Program-made: the position numbers and the translations under genes
Notes under the pieces: generated by a model
What the model was told of the DNA's origin: nothing
Seen by the model: the letters and a program-made list of their open reading frames with translations, nothing else
Databases searched by the model: none
Source: Treponema socranskii subsp. paredis ATCC 35535
GTDB lineage: Bacteria; Spirochaetota; Spirochaetia; Treponematales; Treponemataceae
Assembly (NCBI GenBank): GCA_000413015.1
Contig: KE332516.1
Coordinates: 1-64,000, forward strand
DNA length: 64,000 nt
Direction of reading: 5' to 3'
Shown here: piece after piece, positions 45,888 through 53,636 of the stretch
Numbering within the stretch: position 1 is the first letter of the stretch
How the letters are laid out: each line of letters opens with the position of its first letter

Positions 45888-47846
45888 CTATCTCAAATAT
45901 ACCATGAGGAGCATGACGTCGCTTACGCGGATGCCTGAAATGCGTCCCGCCTGCCCCAGCGTGCGCGGGCGTATCTTTTCGAGCTTTGCGCGCGATTCGG
46001 CGGAAAGCGATACGACGGATGCGTAATCGAAATCGTCGGGGATGCGCGCGCTTTCCATGCGGTGCATCTTTTCGACACGCCTGTCCTGCTTTTCGATATA
46101 GTAGCGGTATTTGAAATCGATTTTCGCTTCTTCCCATTCGCTTTCGTCGTAGCCGGGGTTTTCAAGCGCGGGATCTTTTAATAATTTTTCGAATATCTCT
46201 TCCCGCAGGGCATACTTTCGGTTTACGGCGTCGAACTGCGCTTTCGTCTTTAAGCCCGCGGCAAAACCGTAAGAAGCAAGGCGGCGGTCTGCCGTATCGC
46301 TTCGGAGTTTTAAGCGATATTCGGCTCTCGCGGTAAACATACGGTAAGGCTCTTTCGTGCCGAGCGTGACCAAATCGTCGATCAATACGCCGATATACGC
46401 TTCATCGCGGCGGAGTACGAGCGGCTGCCATTCGGGTATCGTTCGAAAATTGTTAAAGCCCGCATCCCTTTGCGCTTTTTCGAGAGCGTCGTTCAAGCGT
46501 TCGGGAGAAGAGCGCATATCGTCGGAAGAAGCGCACAAGGGACCGCAGATTTTCCGATGCGCTTTCGCATAATAACCCGCATTGATGCCCGCGACGATGC
46601 CCTGCCCCGCAGCTTCTTCGTAGCCCGACGTTCCGTTGATTTGCCCCGCGTTGAACAGCCCCGCGACGCGCTTCGTTTCGAGCGACGAAAAAAGCTGGGT
46701 GGGTTCGACGTAATCGTATTCGACCGCATAACCCGGTCTCGACGGTACGGCGTTTTCAAAGCCCGGCAACGTACGCAAAAACGCATCCTGCACGCTTTCG
46801 GGAAGCGAAGAGGAAAATCCGTTCAAATAGATTTCATCGGTTTCAAGGCTTTCCGGTTCTACGAAAATCTGATGGCGCTCGCGCTCGGCAAAGCGCACCA
46901 CTTTGTCTTCGATGGAAGGACAGTAGCGCGGCCCGATCCCCAAAATCTTTCCGCTGAAAAGCGGCGAGCGGTGAACGTTGTCGCGGATTATCCGGTGCGT
47001 TTCGCCATTCGTGTATACGATGTGGCAGGGTACGAGCGGGCGATCGACTGAGGTATTGTCGTATGAAAACGGGATAACGTCGACGTCTCCTTCCTGCACG
47101 TCGAGCTTCGAAAAATCGACAGTCTTTTTAAGCACGCGGGGCGGAGTGCCGGTTTTCAGTCTCCCCGTCGTAAAGCCGAGTTTTCGAAGAGAGTCCGTCA
47201 AACCCTGTGCGGCGGCCTCTCCGAGCCTTCCGCACGGGGCGTCGTATTCGCCGATAAATATGCGTCCGCCCAAAAAGGTTCCCGTCGTAAGCACGACGGC
47301 GCGCACGGGAACAACGCGGCCCCGCTCGGTTACGATGCCGGTGATTTTCAAGCGCATAGCCGAGTCTTTCGTTTCACCCCTCTTTTCGCCCGGTATCGTT
47401 CCCGCCTCCGCGCTCCCCTCCGAATGCGGCGGAAGCGGCGTCGAACTTTCCGCCGTCACGATATCGGTAACGGTGTCCATGAGCGTCGAAAGATTGGGCT
47501 CCGCTTCGAGCGCTTTCCGCGCAAGTTCTGAATAGACGATTTTGTCCGCTTGAGCGCGCGGAGCGCGTACGGCAGGCCCCTTGCTTTTGTTGAGGAGGCG
47601 AAATTGAATGAGGGATGAGTCCGTGAGCTTTGCCATCTCACCGCCGAGCGCGTCGATTTCGCGGACGATATTGCCCTTTGCGATGCCGCCGATCGAAGGA
47701 TTGCACGACAGGCGCCCGACCGACTCGATCGTCTGCGTTACGACGAGCGTCTTCAATCCCATGCGCGCGCACGCAAGAGCGGCTTCGATTCCCGCGTGCC
47801 CCGCACCGACGACTGCGACGTCATAAAAATCGTAAAAACCGGACAT
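45888..47846 (-). CDS. mnmG: tRNA uridine-5-carboxymethylaminomethyl modification enzyme MnmG
   Basis: 652 aa. The FAD-binding start [20 protein letters not shown] and the motif [20 protein letters not shown] are diagnostic. With MnmE it makes cmnm5U34 in wobble-position tRNAs. A low-complexity insert of about 35 residues (around 155-190, with [15 protein letters not shown]) makes it longer than the usual 620-630 aa. The start is one base after the stop of a small lipoprotein gene. Confidence 0.95.
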   Translation of the reverse strand: MSGFYDFYDVAVVGAGHAGIEAALACARMGLKTLVVTQTIESVGRLSCNPSIGGIAKGNIVREIDALGGEMAKLTDSSLIQFRLLNKSKGPAVRAPRAQADKIVYSELARKALEAEPNLSTLMDTVTDIVTAESSTPLPPHSEGSAEAGTIPGEKRGETKDSAMRLKITGIVTERGRVVPVRAVVLTTGTFLGGRIFIGEYDAPCGRLGEAAAQGLTDSLRKLGFTTGRLKTGTPPRVLKKTVDFSKLDVQEGDVDVIPFSYDNTSVDRPLVPCHIVYTNGETHRIIRDNVHRSPLFSGKILGIGPRYCPSIEDKVVRFAERERHQIFVEPESLETDEIYLNGFSSSLPESVQDAFLRTLPGFENAVPSRPGYAVEYDYVEPTQLFSSLETKRVAGLFNAGQINGTSGYEEAAGQGIVAGINAGYYAKAHRKICGPLCASSDDMRSSPERLNDALEKAQRDAGFNNFRTIPEWQPLVLRRDEAYIGVLIDDLVTLGTKEPYRMFTARAEYRLKLRSDTADRRLASYGFAAGLKTKAQFDAVNRKYALREEIFEKLLKDPALENPGYDESEWEEAKIDFKYRYYIEKQDRRVEKMHRMESARIPDDFDYASVVSLSAESRAKLEKIRPRTLGQAGRISGIRVSDVMLLMVYLR

Positions 47847-47847
47847 G

Positions 47848-48207
47848 TCAGTTTTTCCGTCTCTTTCTCAAAACGCGGACTATGAGCATAATGACCGTCA
47901 TGCCGGCAACGGGCGTCATAACGGAAATGAGGAATCCCGAAAAAAGGAAAAAGGGCTTCACATAGCCTAAAACGATGCCGAGCGCTGTGAACGCAAACCA
48001 CGCGATCACTTCCCATACTGGCGTGTATTCGTTTCCCGCATCGTCGCCCGACCAAATAAAATCCGATATGACGTACCCCGCAGCGCCGCCTATCCACAAA
48101 AAAATCACATAGGCCGCGCCGAGCTTTTCACCGGAAACGGACGAACAGCCGGTAAAAAGAAGCGGAAGAGAGAGGAGCAGCGCGGATATGAAAGGTTTGG
48201 ATTTCAT
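47848..48207 (-). CDS. Small lipoprotein with membrane segments
   Basis: 119 aa from ATG 48207. The signal peptide carries a good lipobox, LLFTGCSS. Three further hydrophobic segments follow ([54 protein letters not shown]) and a basic tail. Function unknown. It lies upstream of mnmG with one base between. Confidence 0.65.
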   Translation of the reverse strand: MKSKPFISALLLSLPLLFTGCSSVSGEKLGAAYVIFLWIGGAAGYVISDFIWSGDDAGNEYTPVWEVIAWFAFTALGIVLGYVKPFFLFSGFLISVMTPVAGMTVIMLIVRVLRKRRKN

Positions 48208-48348
48208 AGGCAGTGCAACACTATCACATCGCCGTTTTTTCTGCAATATTTCTATCGTACAATATTTTTCTTTTTATACGTTTTATGCTATAATACGACG
48301 CGCAAACCGTTTATCATAGGTTCAATCTCATAGCTTCGGAGGCTGCAC

Positions 48349-49728
48349 ATGCAGACAGAATTGCTTTCGCCCGACATCGAAACCCTCGTCAAAGAAGAAC
48401 GGTATGCCGATGTCGCACGCTTTTTGAGCACCCTTCACCCGACGGAAGTCGCCGAACTCATCGAAGGATTGGAAGCGGAAGAGATATATCATCTGTTCAA
48501 ACATCTCGATCCGCGTACGGCGATCGATATTTTCCGCGAACTTCCCGATACGCTCCAATCCGAAACCGCCGAGCTTTTAAGCGACGGAGAACTCACGCGG
48601 CTGCTCAAAATACTGCCGCCGGATGAACGCGCAGACCTTGCAAAATCGATTTCGGAAGACAGGCTCGACGAAGTACTTCCGCTCCTCGCGCAAAAAGAGC
48701 GCGACGAAATCAAACAGCTTTCATCCTACCCCGAAGGAACGGCCGGCTCGGTTATGACGACCGACTACGTCGCGTTCCCCGAATCGTTTACGGTACAGGA
48801 AGCGATCAATCGCATACGGCTCGAGGGCGCGCAAAGGGAAGCGGTATCGGTCATATTCGTGCTCACCGAAGAAAGAAAACTCTGCGGCTACGTAACGCTC
48901 ACCGATTTGATCCTCGCAAAACCTACAGCGACCCTCGCTTCCATAAAAAAAGAGCCGGCTGCGGAAATCACTGCGGATGCGGATCAGGAAGAAGCGTCGT
49001 TTACGATAACGAAATACGGCCTGCTCGTACTTCCCGTCGTCGACAGCTCAGGGCTCCTCATCGGCATCATCACGCACGACGATGCGATGGACGTCGTCGA
49101 AGAAGAGCGTACGGAAGATATGGAACGCTTTATGGCGATCACCGGAAAACATCAGGAAACGTCGTACTTGAACACATCCGCGTGGACGCATTTTTCACGG
49201 CGCGTCATCTGGCTCGTCGTACTCGCGATATTCGATTTTTTTTCGGGCGCCGTACTGCAGACCTATCAGGATACGATCGCGCATCTCATGCTGCTCACGT
49301 TTTACATGCCTATGCTCACCGACATGGGAGGCAATACCGGAAGCCAAGCCGCGACGGTTATCGTTCGGGCGCTCGCGCTGAAAGAAATCGACAAGCACGA
49401 TATACTGCGCGTCGTATGGAAAGAGCTGCGCATTTCGCTCATGCTCGGTCTCGTACTCGGTTTGATCGCATTTTTGCGCGTCAATCTTATGAGCGGCGGG
49501 ACGACCATCCCCGCCACTCTCACCCTCGTACAGATAGGAATCGCCATCGCGCTCGCTCTTGCGGCACAAGTTATCTCCGCGACCATTATCGGTGCGGCCC
49601 TTCCGCTTATTTCCGCCGCGTTCAAAGTCGACCCCGCGCTCATCGCAAGTCCCGCACTCACGACGATAGTCGATATCACGGGGCTTTTGATTTACTTCGG
49701 CATCACAAAGGCGATGCTCGGCATATAG
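48349..49728 (+). CDS. mgtE: Magnesium transporter MgtE
   Basis: 459 aa. An N-terminal helical domain (VKEERYADVARFLSTLHPTE), a CBS pair (about 135-255, with GTAGSVMTTDYV and GLLVLPVVDSSGLLIGIITH) and five membrane segments are present. The channel motif is PMLTDMGGNTGSQAATVIVR. A TGCTATAAT extended -10 lies upstream; no M-box riboswitch fits in the 100-bp leader. GGAGG precedes the ATG. Confidence 0.95.
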   Translation: MQTELLSPDIETLVKEERYADVARFLSTLHPTEVAELIEGLEAEEIYHLFKHLDPRTAIDIFRELPDTLQSETAELLSDGELTRLLKILPPDERADLAKSISEDRLDEVLPLLAQKERDEIKQLSSYPEGTAGSVMTTDYVAFPESFTVQEAINRIRLEGAQREAVSVIFVLTEERKLCGYVTLTDLILAKPTATLASIKKEPAAEITADADQEEASFTITKYGLLVLPVVDSSGLLIGIITHDDAMDVVEEERTEDMERFMAITGKHQETSYLNTSAWTHFSRRVIWLVVLAIFDFFSGAVLQTYQDTIAHLMLLTFYMPMLTDMGGNTGSQAATVIVRALALKEIDKHDILRVVWKELRISLMLGLVLGLIAFLRVNLMSGGTTIPATLTLVQIGIAIALALAAQVISATIIGAALPLISAAFKVDPALIASPALTTIVDITGLLIYFGITKAMLGI

Positions 49729-49799
49729 CGCGCATATTTTCGGCTCGCAACCCGTAAACGCGCACCGAGTACGATCAACAAAACAAGAGGTATACGATT

Positions 49800-50507
49800 A
49801 TGGAAAACGGAATACATACGATAACTGTCTGGGGCGATTCGATATTAAAAGGAGCGGTCACCGGTTACAGCGACAGCCGTTTTGACGTACTCGAAGATGA
49901 AAACAGTCTCGCCCTCGCTCAAAAAAAACTTAGGTTTACGCTTGTCAATAAAAGCGTATTCGGCAACGTCATCAATAAAGCGCTTCGTACGCTCAAGCGC
50001 GATATGGAAAAAGGTTTAAGCTGTGACCTCGGCATCGTCGAAAGCGGCGGCAACGACTGCGATTACGATTGGACGCCGATAAGCGAAAACCCTGATGCTC
50101 CGCACAAGATGCGGAACCCGCTCCCGGACTTTTTGCGCATGCTCGGCGAAGCGGTCGAAACGCTCCGCGCACATAAGATCACCCCGCTTTTGATGACGAT
50201 GCCGCCTCTCGTTATCGACAACTGGTATAAGACGATCACCTCAGGTCAAAATAAACAAAATATCGACAGATTTCTCGACGGCGATATATTCAGATTGTAC
50301 AGAACTCACGAACTCTATTCGCTTTCGATCGAAAAATACGCCCTCAGTCACGGCGTCCAGTATATCGATATGCGCATGGCGCTCCTCGAAGCGGAAGATT
50401 ATCGTTCACTTATGTGCGAAGACGGTATTCATCCGAACGTTTCGGGTTACGCATACATGGCGGATGTGTGGATCCGGGAACTGCCGCGTCTGCACAAAGA
50501 ATTTTAA
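49800..50507 (+). CDS. SGNH/GDSL-family hydrolase
   Basis: 235 aa. Catalytic blocks: WGDSILKG (Ser), VESGGNDCDYDW (Gly and Asn) and DGIHPNVSGYAY (Asp-x-x-His). No signal peptide, so probably a cytosolic esterase or lipase of unknown substrate. It is preceded by AAGAGG and stands alone between mgtE and the protease gene. Confidence 0.88.
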   Translation: MENGIHTITVWGDSILKGAVTGYSDSRFDVLEDENSLALAQKKLRFTLVNKSVFGNVINKALRTLKRDMEKGLSCDLGIVESGGNDCDYDWTPISENPDAPHKMRNPLPDFLRMLGEAVETLRAHKITPLLMTMPPLVIDNWYKTITSGQNKQNIDRFLDGDIFRLYRTHELYSLSIEKYALSHGVQYIDMRMALLEAEDYRSLMCEDGIHPNVSGYAYMADVWIRELPRLHKEF

Positions 50508-50555
50508 GAGCCCGTTTCGATAATCGTCGCAACGGAAATACGAACGGAAAATATA

Positions 50556-50595
50556 TTGCGCATCCGCTTTCATTCGAGTATAATTTACGATCATG
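50556..50595 (+). promoter_or_regulatory. Protease gene promoter, probably leaderless
   Basis: TTGCGC (50556-50561), 17-bp spacer, TATAAT (50579-50584), then eight bases to ATG 50593. No Shine-Dalgarno. Confidence 0.6.
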
Positions 50596-52347
50596 GAGAT
50601 CAGCAATTTTATTAAAAAATGCCTTTACGGCGTTTTGGTCCTGTGCTTTTCAGTCACAGCAGTTTTTGCGGCACCGCTTCGGAATTATGTCTGCGTCGTT
50701 CGCAGCAATTTACCGAAAGATACAGTCACCTTTTTAAAAGATTACCGCGACAGACTTGAAAACCGCGGATACGCTTCGTATGCAAAAAATATCGACGCGT
50801 ATTTAAAAGGCTCGTTCGGTTCAGGCTTCGTATTTTACGCATCGAACGGCAAACCTTATGTCGTCACGAACCGGCACGTAGTCAAAGAAGCGGAAACGGT
50901 CAACGTGGAATTTGAAAACGAAGACGGTTCCAATTCGAGTTACAAAGAACTTAAAATCATCGCGGTGGATGAAGACATCGATATCGCGCTCGTCGCCCTG
51001 CCCGATTCGTATACGCGAAAAGGTTTAACTCTGAGCAATGTCTCCGTCCGTGACGGAGATGAAGTGTGGTCGGCGGGTTTCCCCGGATTGGGAAGCGATC
51101 CGATGTGGCAGCTCGGCAAGGGTACGGTAACGAATGCGCGGGCGAAAATCAAAGAACTCCTTTCCCCCGACATTTCGACGCTCATCCAGCATTCGGCGCA
51201 AGTCGATGCGGGAAACTCGGGCGGTCCGCTTTTGACGGCCGATTCAAAATCCGAAGCGGGATATTCGGTTATCGGAATCAATACGTGGAAAGCCACTTAC
51301 CGTGAATCGACGAACTTTTCAATTCCCGCGGCGATCATCAAATCTTTTGTACAAAGGAATATCGCCGGAGAGAAAAAACAAAATATCGATGAGCGTGTAA
51401 AACAGTTCGTAAAATCGACCGCAGATAAAAACGAACTTTTCTTTTCGCTCGGAAAATACATTTCAAACGAAATGGTTTCAAAAGCCGGCGGCGACGATTT
51501 TCTCGATGTACTTGCAACCGCGCCTTCGAGCGTGCGCTCCATAATCGTCGAAATATTCGCCTACGATCCGATCGAAGGCTTGCGCTATGCGCTCGCATAC
51601 AAAGTGTGGAAAGCCTTTCAAGGAGATGACGGCGCACTTACGACCGAAGCAAGCGCAGCCGAAGAATCGACGAACGGCATGAAAGTTTCCTTTACGCCTC
51701 AGGGTAAGGACGCGATCCCGTCTCTGTGGACGGAAGAACAGGGCGTTTGGAGACTTTCCGAATTCGGTGAAGCGAAAGCTCAAAAATCGTCGAAAAAGAA
51801 AACGAAAAAAAGATCCGGTGCAAGCAGCGTAACCGGTCTTGAAATCGATGATCCCTATCTTATCAATATTTCAGGCGGTGTACTCATTCCGTTCGAATCG
51901 CAGACGCCGGGCTTCAATCTTTCGGTTTTGTTTATGAACACCTACTTCGGAGGCGGTCCCTTTATCCAAACCGAAAAAGTCGAAAAGGTTTCAATACGGA
52001 AAAACTCTTATACCTCAATCGTAAAACCTGAAACGATGACGACGGTGGGTGCGGCGCTGCGCTTCCAAGTTCCGCTCGCATTCAACAAATTCATCGTCGC
52101 TCCCTTTGCGGAAACGAGGATCGGTCTTACGAATATAGCAACATTTCTTAGCGACGAATCCACATATCGCTTTTACTTCGGTATCGGGGGCGGCGTCTAT
52201 GCGTCGTACCGCATAACCGATTGGCTCGCTCCCATGGCAGGTATTCAGTATATGCACTCGCTGTACGCGGGCTTTTTAGGAAACGGTACCGAAAACGTAA
52301 ACAATATGACGGTCTTTATCGGTATAAAATTGGCCGAAAGGGACTAA
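50593..52347 (+). CDS. Exported trypsin-like serine protease with predicted beta-barrel C-terminus
   Basis: 584 aa. A signal peptide (LYGVLVLCFSVTAVFA) is followed by an S1 protease domain. His95 lies in VVTNRHVV, Asp130 in VDEDIDIALV and Ser209 in VDAGNSGGPL, so all three catalytic residues are present. After a linker rich in Lys and Ser (SSKKKTKKRSGASS), the last 180 residues are amphipathic beta strands ending in an aromatic-rich pattern (NISGGVLIPFESQTPGFNLS, FYFGIGGGVYASYRITDWLA). These suggest a small outer-membrane beta-barrel. The protein may be a surface-anchored protease; barrel topology is inference. Confidence 0.8.
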   Translation: MEISNFIKKCLYGVLVLCFSVTAVFAAPLRNYVCVVRSNLPKDTVTFLKDYRDRLENRGYASYAKNIDAYLKGSFGSGFVFYASNGKPYVVTNRHVVKEAETVNVEFENEDGSNSSYKELKIIAVDEDIDIALVALPDSYTRKGLTLSNVSVRDGDEVWSAGFPGLGSDPMWQLGKGTVTNARAKIKELLSPDISTLIQHSAQVDAGNSGGPLLTADSKSEAGYSVIGINTWKATYRESTNFSIPAAIIKSFVQRNIAGEKKQNIDERVKQFVKSTADKNELFFSLGKYISNEMVSKAGGDDFLDVLATAPSSVRSIIVEIFAYDPIEGLRYALAYKVWKAFQGDDGALTTEASAAEESTNGMKVSFTPQGKDAIPSLWTEEQGVWRLSEFGEAKAQKSSKKKTKKRSGASSVTGLEIDDPYLINISGGVLIPFESQTPGFNLSVLFMNTYFGGGPFIQTEKVEKVSIRKNSYTSIVKPETMTTVGAALRFQVPLAFNKFIVAPFAETRIGLTNIATFLSDESTYRFYFGIGGGVYASYRITDWLAPMAGIQYMHSLYAGFLGNGTENVNNMTVFIGIKLAERD

Positions 52348-52403
52348 GCCGCTTTTAATCAAAAATGACGATAAATATATATTTTTTATTAAGGAGGTAT
52401 TCG

Positions 52404-52976
52404 ATGAAAAAAAAGATCGGAGTTATCGCACTAGCCGTTGCGGTGATGGCGCTGACGGGTTGTTTTTCAATATCCGGCTATAGGATGGGTGAAAGCAAAA
52501 GCAAAGTCCAAAAGGCCGTAACCAGCGGCAACTGGGGCAGTCCGAAAGATTCGACTGTCCTGTTCGGAAGCGAATACGTCGATTTCGGCGTCTATCAGCA
52601 AAATCCCGCGTTCGGCTACCGATACTACCAGGCGCAGGTAAACGCGACAAAGACGGGAACAGCGGCATTTTTCGTCGCCGTTGCAAAAACAAAATCGCTG
52701 TTTTTTATACAGCCTTTGCCGCGCGGCAGCGAAATCAAAATATACGGATACAGAAATGCCGGAGCATACAATGACACGATCACATACTGCGGTATACAGG
52801 GAGTGGACTTCGTACTCACAAAACCCGGTTTGATGTATTACGAAAAAAACGATCCCGAACATAAAAACGAATACGCGTCGCTCAAAGCGATGCTGCCCTA
52901 CTTCAAAGGAACCGATTGGGAACCGGTTATCACCAAACGCATGGAGGAATTGTCAAATGAATCAAAGAAAAAATAA
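52404..52976 (+). CDS. Lipoprotein of unknown function
   Basis: 190 aa from ATG 52404 with AAGGAGG. Lipobox MALTGCFS. The mature part is a compact, aromatic-rich domain with GNWGSPKDSTVLFGSEYVDF and FFVAVAKTKSLFFIQPLPRG. No family recognised. It overlaps the next secreted-protein gene by 20 bp, so the two are probably made together. Confidence 0.7.
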   Translation: MKKKIGVIALAVAVMALTGCFSISGYRMGESKSKVQKAVTSGNWGSPKDSTVLFGSEYVDFGVYQQNPAFGYRYYQAQVNATKTGTAAFFVAVAKTKSLFFIQPLPRGSEIKIYGYRNAGAYNDTITYCGIQGVDFVLTKPGLMYYEKNDPEHKNEYASLKAMLPYFKGTDWEPVITKRMEELSNESKKK

Positions 52977-53532
52977 ATTACTGATTTCCGCGTTATGCGT
53001 TTCGCTTGCCGCCGCGGCTCTGTTTGCTGCTGACGTAAAAGAAAAATCGGTGAAAATCCCCGGAGGCAATAAAGTCGTTATCGTCGGAAGGATTTCTTTT
53101 AAAACGCCGATCGATATCGAAGGACGTAAAGAGGGACTGTCCATATCGAAAGATCCGAAGCCGAGCACCTATTCGATGGGTGAAAGTTTTTCTCCCAAAT
53201 GGGAATTCGAAGAACCGTTTTATTATACTGCGAAAATCGGCGCCGACGGAACGGTAACGCTCGACTATGCACGATGCAGACTCTTCAGCGTCTATCAGGA
53301 CTTTTTCGATGTGCCGCTTCTTGTAAAAATCGCCATCCCCGAAGGCGCGCAGTTCGTCTATATCGGAAACTTCGAATACGATCTCGATTATGCGCTGCGT
53401 ATCAAAGGCTTTCAACATTACGATGAATATGAAAAAGCGAAAAAATGGATCAACCGTGCCGTCGGTAAAGACGTGACGCTCATGCGCGGCGAATTGAATT
53501 TTATCAAAGCGGAAGATCTTAAAAAGAAATAA
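52957..53532 (+). CDS. Secreted protein of unknown function
   Basis: 191 aa, AGGAG upstream within the preceding gene. Signal peptide LLISALCVSLAAAALFA ends before ADVKEKS. The mature protein is beta-rich (GGNKVVIVGRISFKTPIDIE, PEGAQFVYIGNFEYDLDYAL). Both this and the preceding protein seem to handle similar content (IP-G and YIG strands), and may work as a pair in the periplasm. Function unknown. Confidence 0.7.
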   Translation: MNQRKNKLLISALCVSLAAAALFAADVKEKSVKIPGGNKVVIVGRISFKTPIDIEGRKEGLSISKDPKPSTYSMGESFSPKWEFEEPFYYTAKIGADGTVTLDYARCRLFSVYQDFFDVPLLVKIAIPEGAQFVYIGNFEYDLDYALRIKGFQHYDEYEKAKKWINRAVGKDVTLMRGELNFIKAEDLKKK

Positions 53533-53550
53533 AATCCGTTAATCCGGTAA

Positions 53551-53580
53551 AATCCTGCCTTCATCGGGCAGGATTTTTTT
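53551..53580 (+). terminator. Rho-independent terminator
   Basis: AATCCTGCC and GGGCAGGATT form a stem followed by six T. It ends the transcript of the two small secreted proteins. Confidence 0.88.
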
Positions 53581-53597
53581 ATACGCGCATACATATA

Positions 53598-53636
53598 TTG
53601 TTAAAAGGGCGGCACGGCGTTATACTTACACTCATG
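53598..53636 (+). promoter_or_regulatory. DUF3160 gene promoter, probably leaderless
   Basis: TTGTTA (53598-53603), 18-bp spacer, TATACT (53622-53627), then six bases to ATG 53634. No Shine-Dalgarno. Confidence 0.5.

Noticed and set aside
48250-48348. Possible magnesium (M-box) riboswitch upstream of mgtE
   Set aside because: The leader after the extended -10 is only about 50 nt and shows no M-box core.
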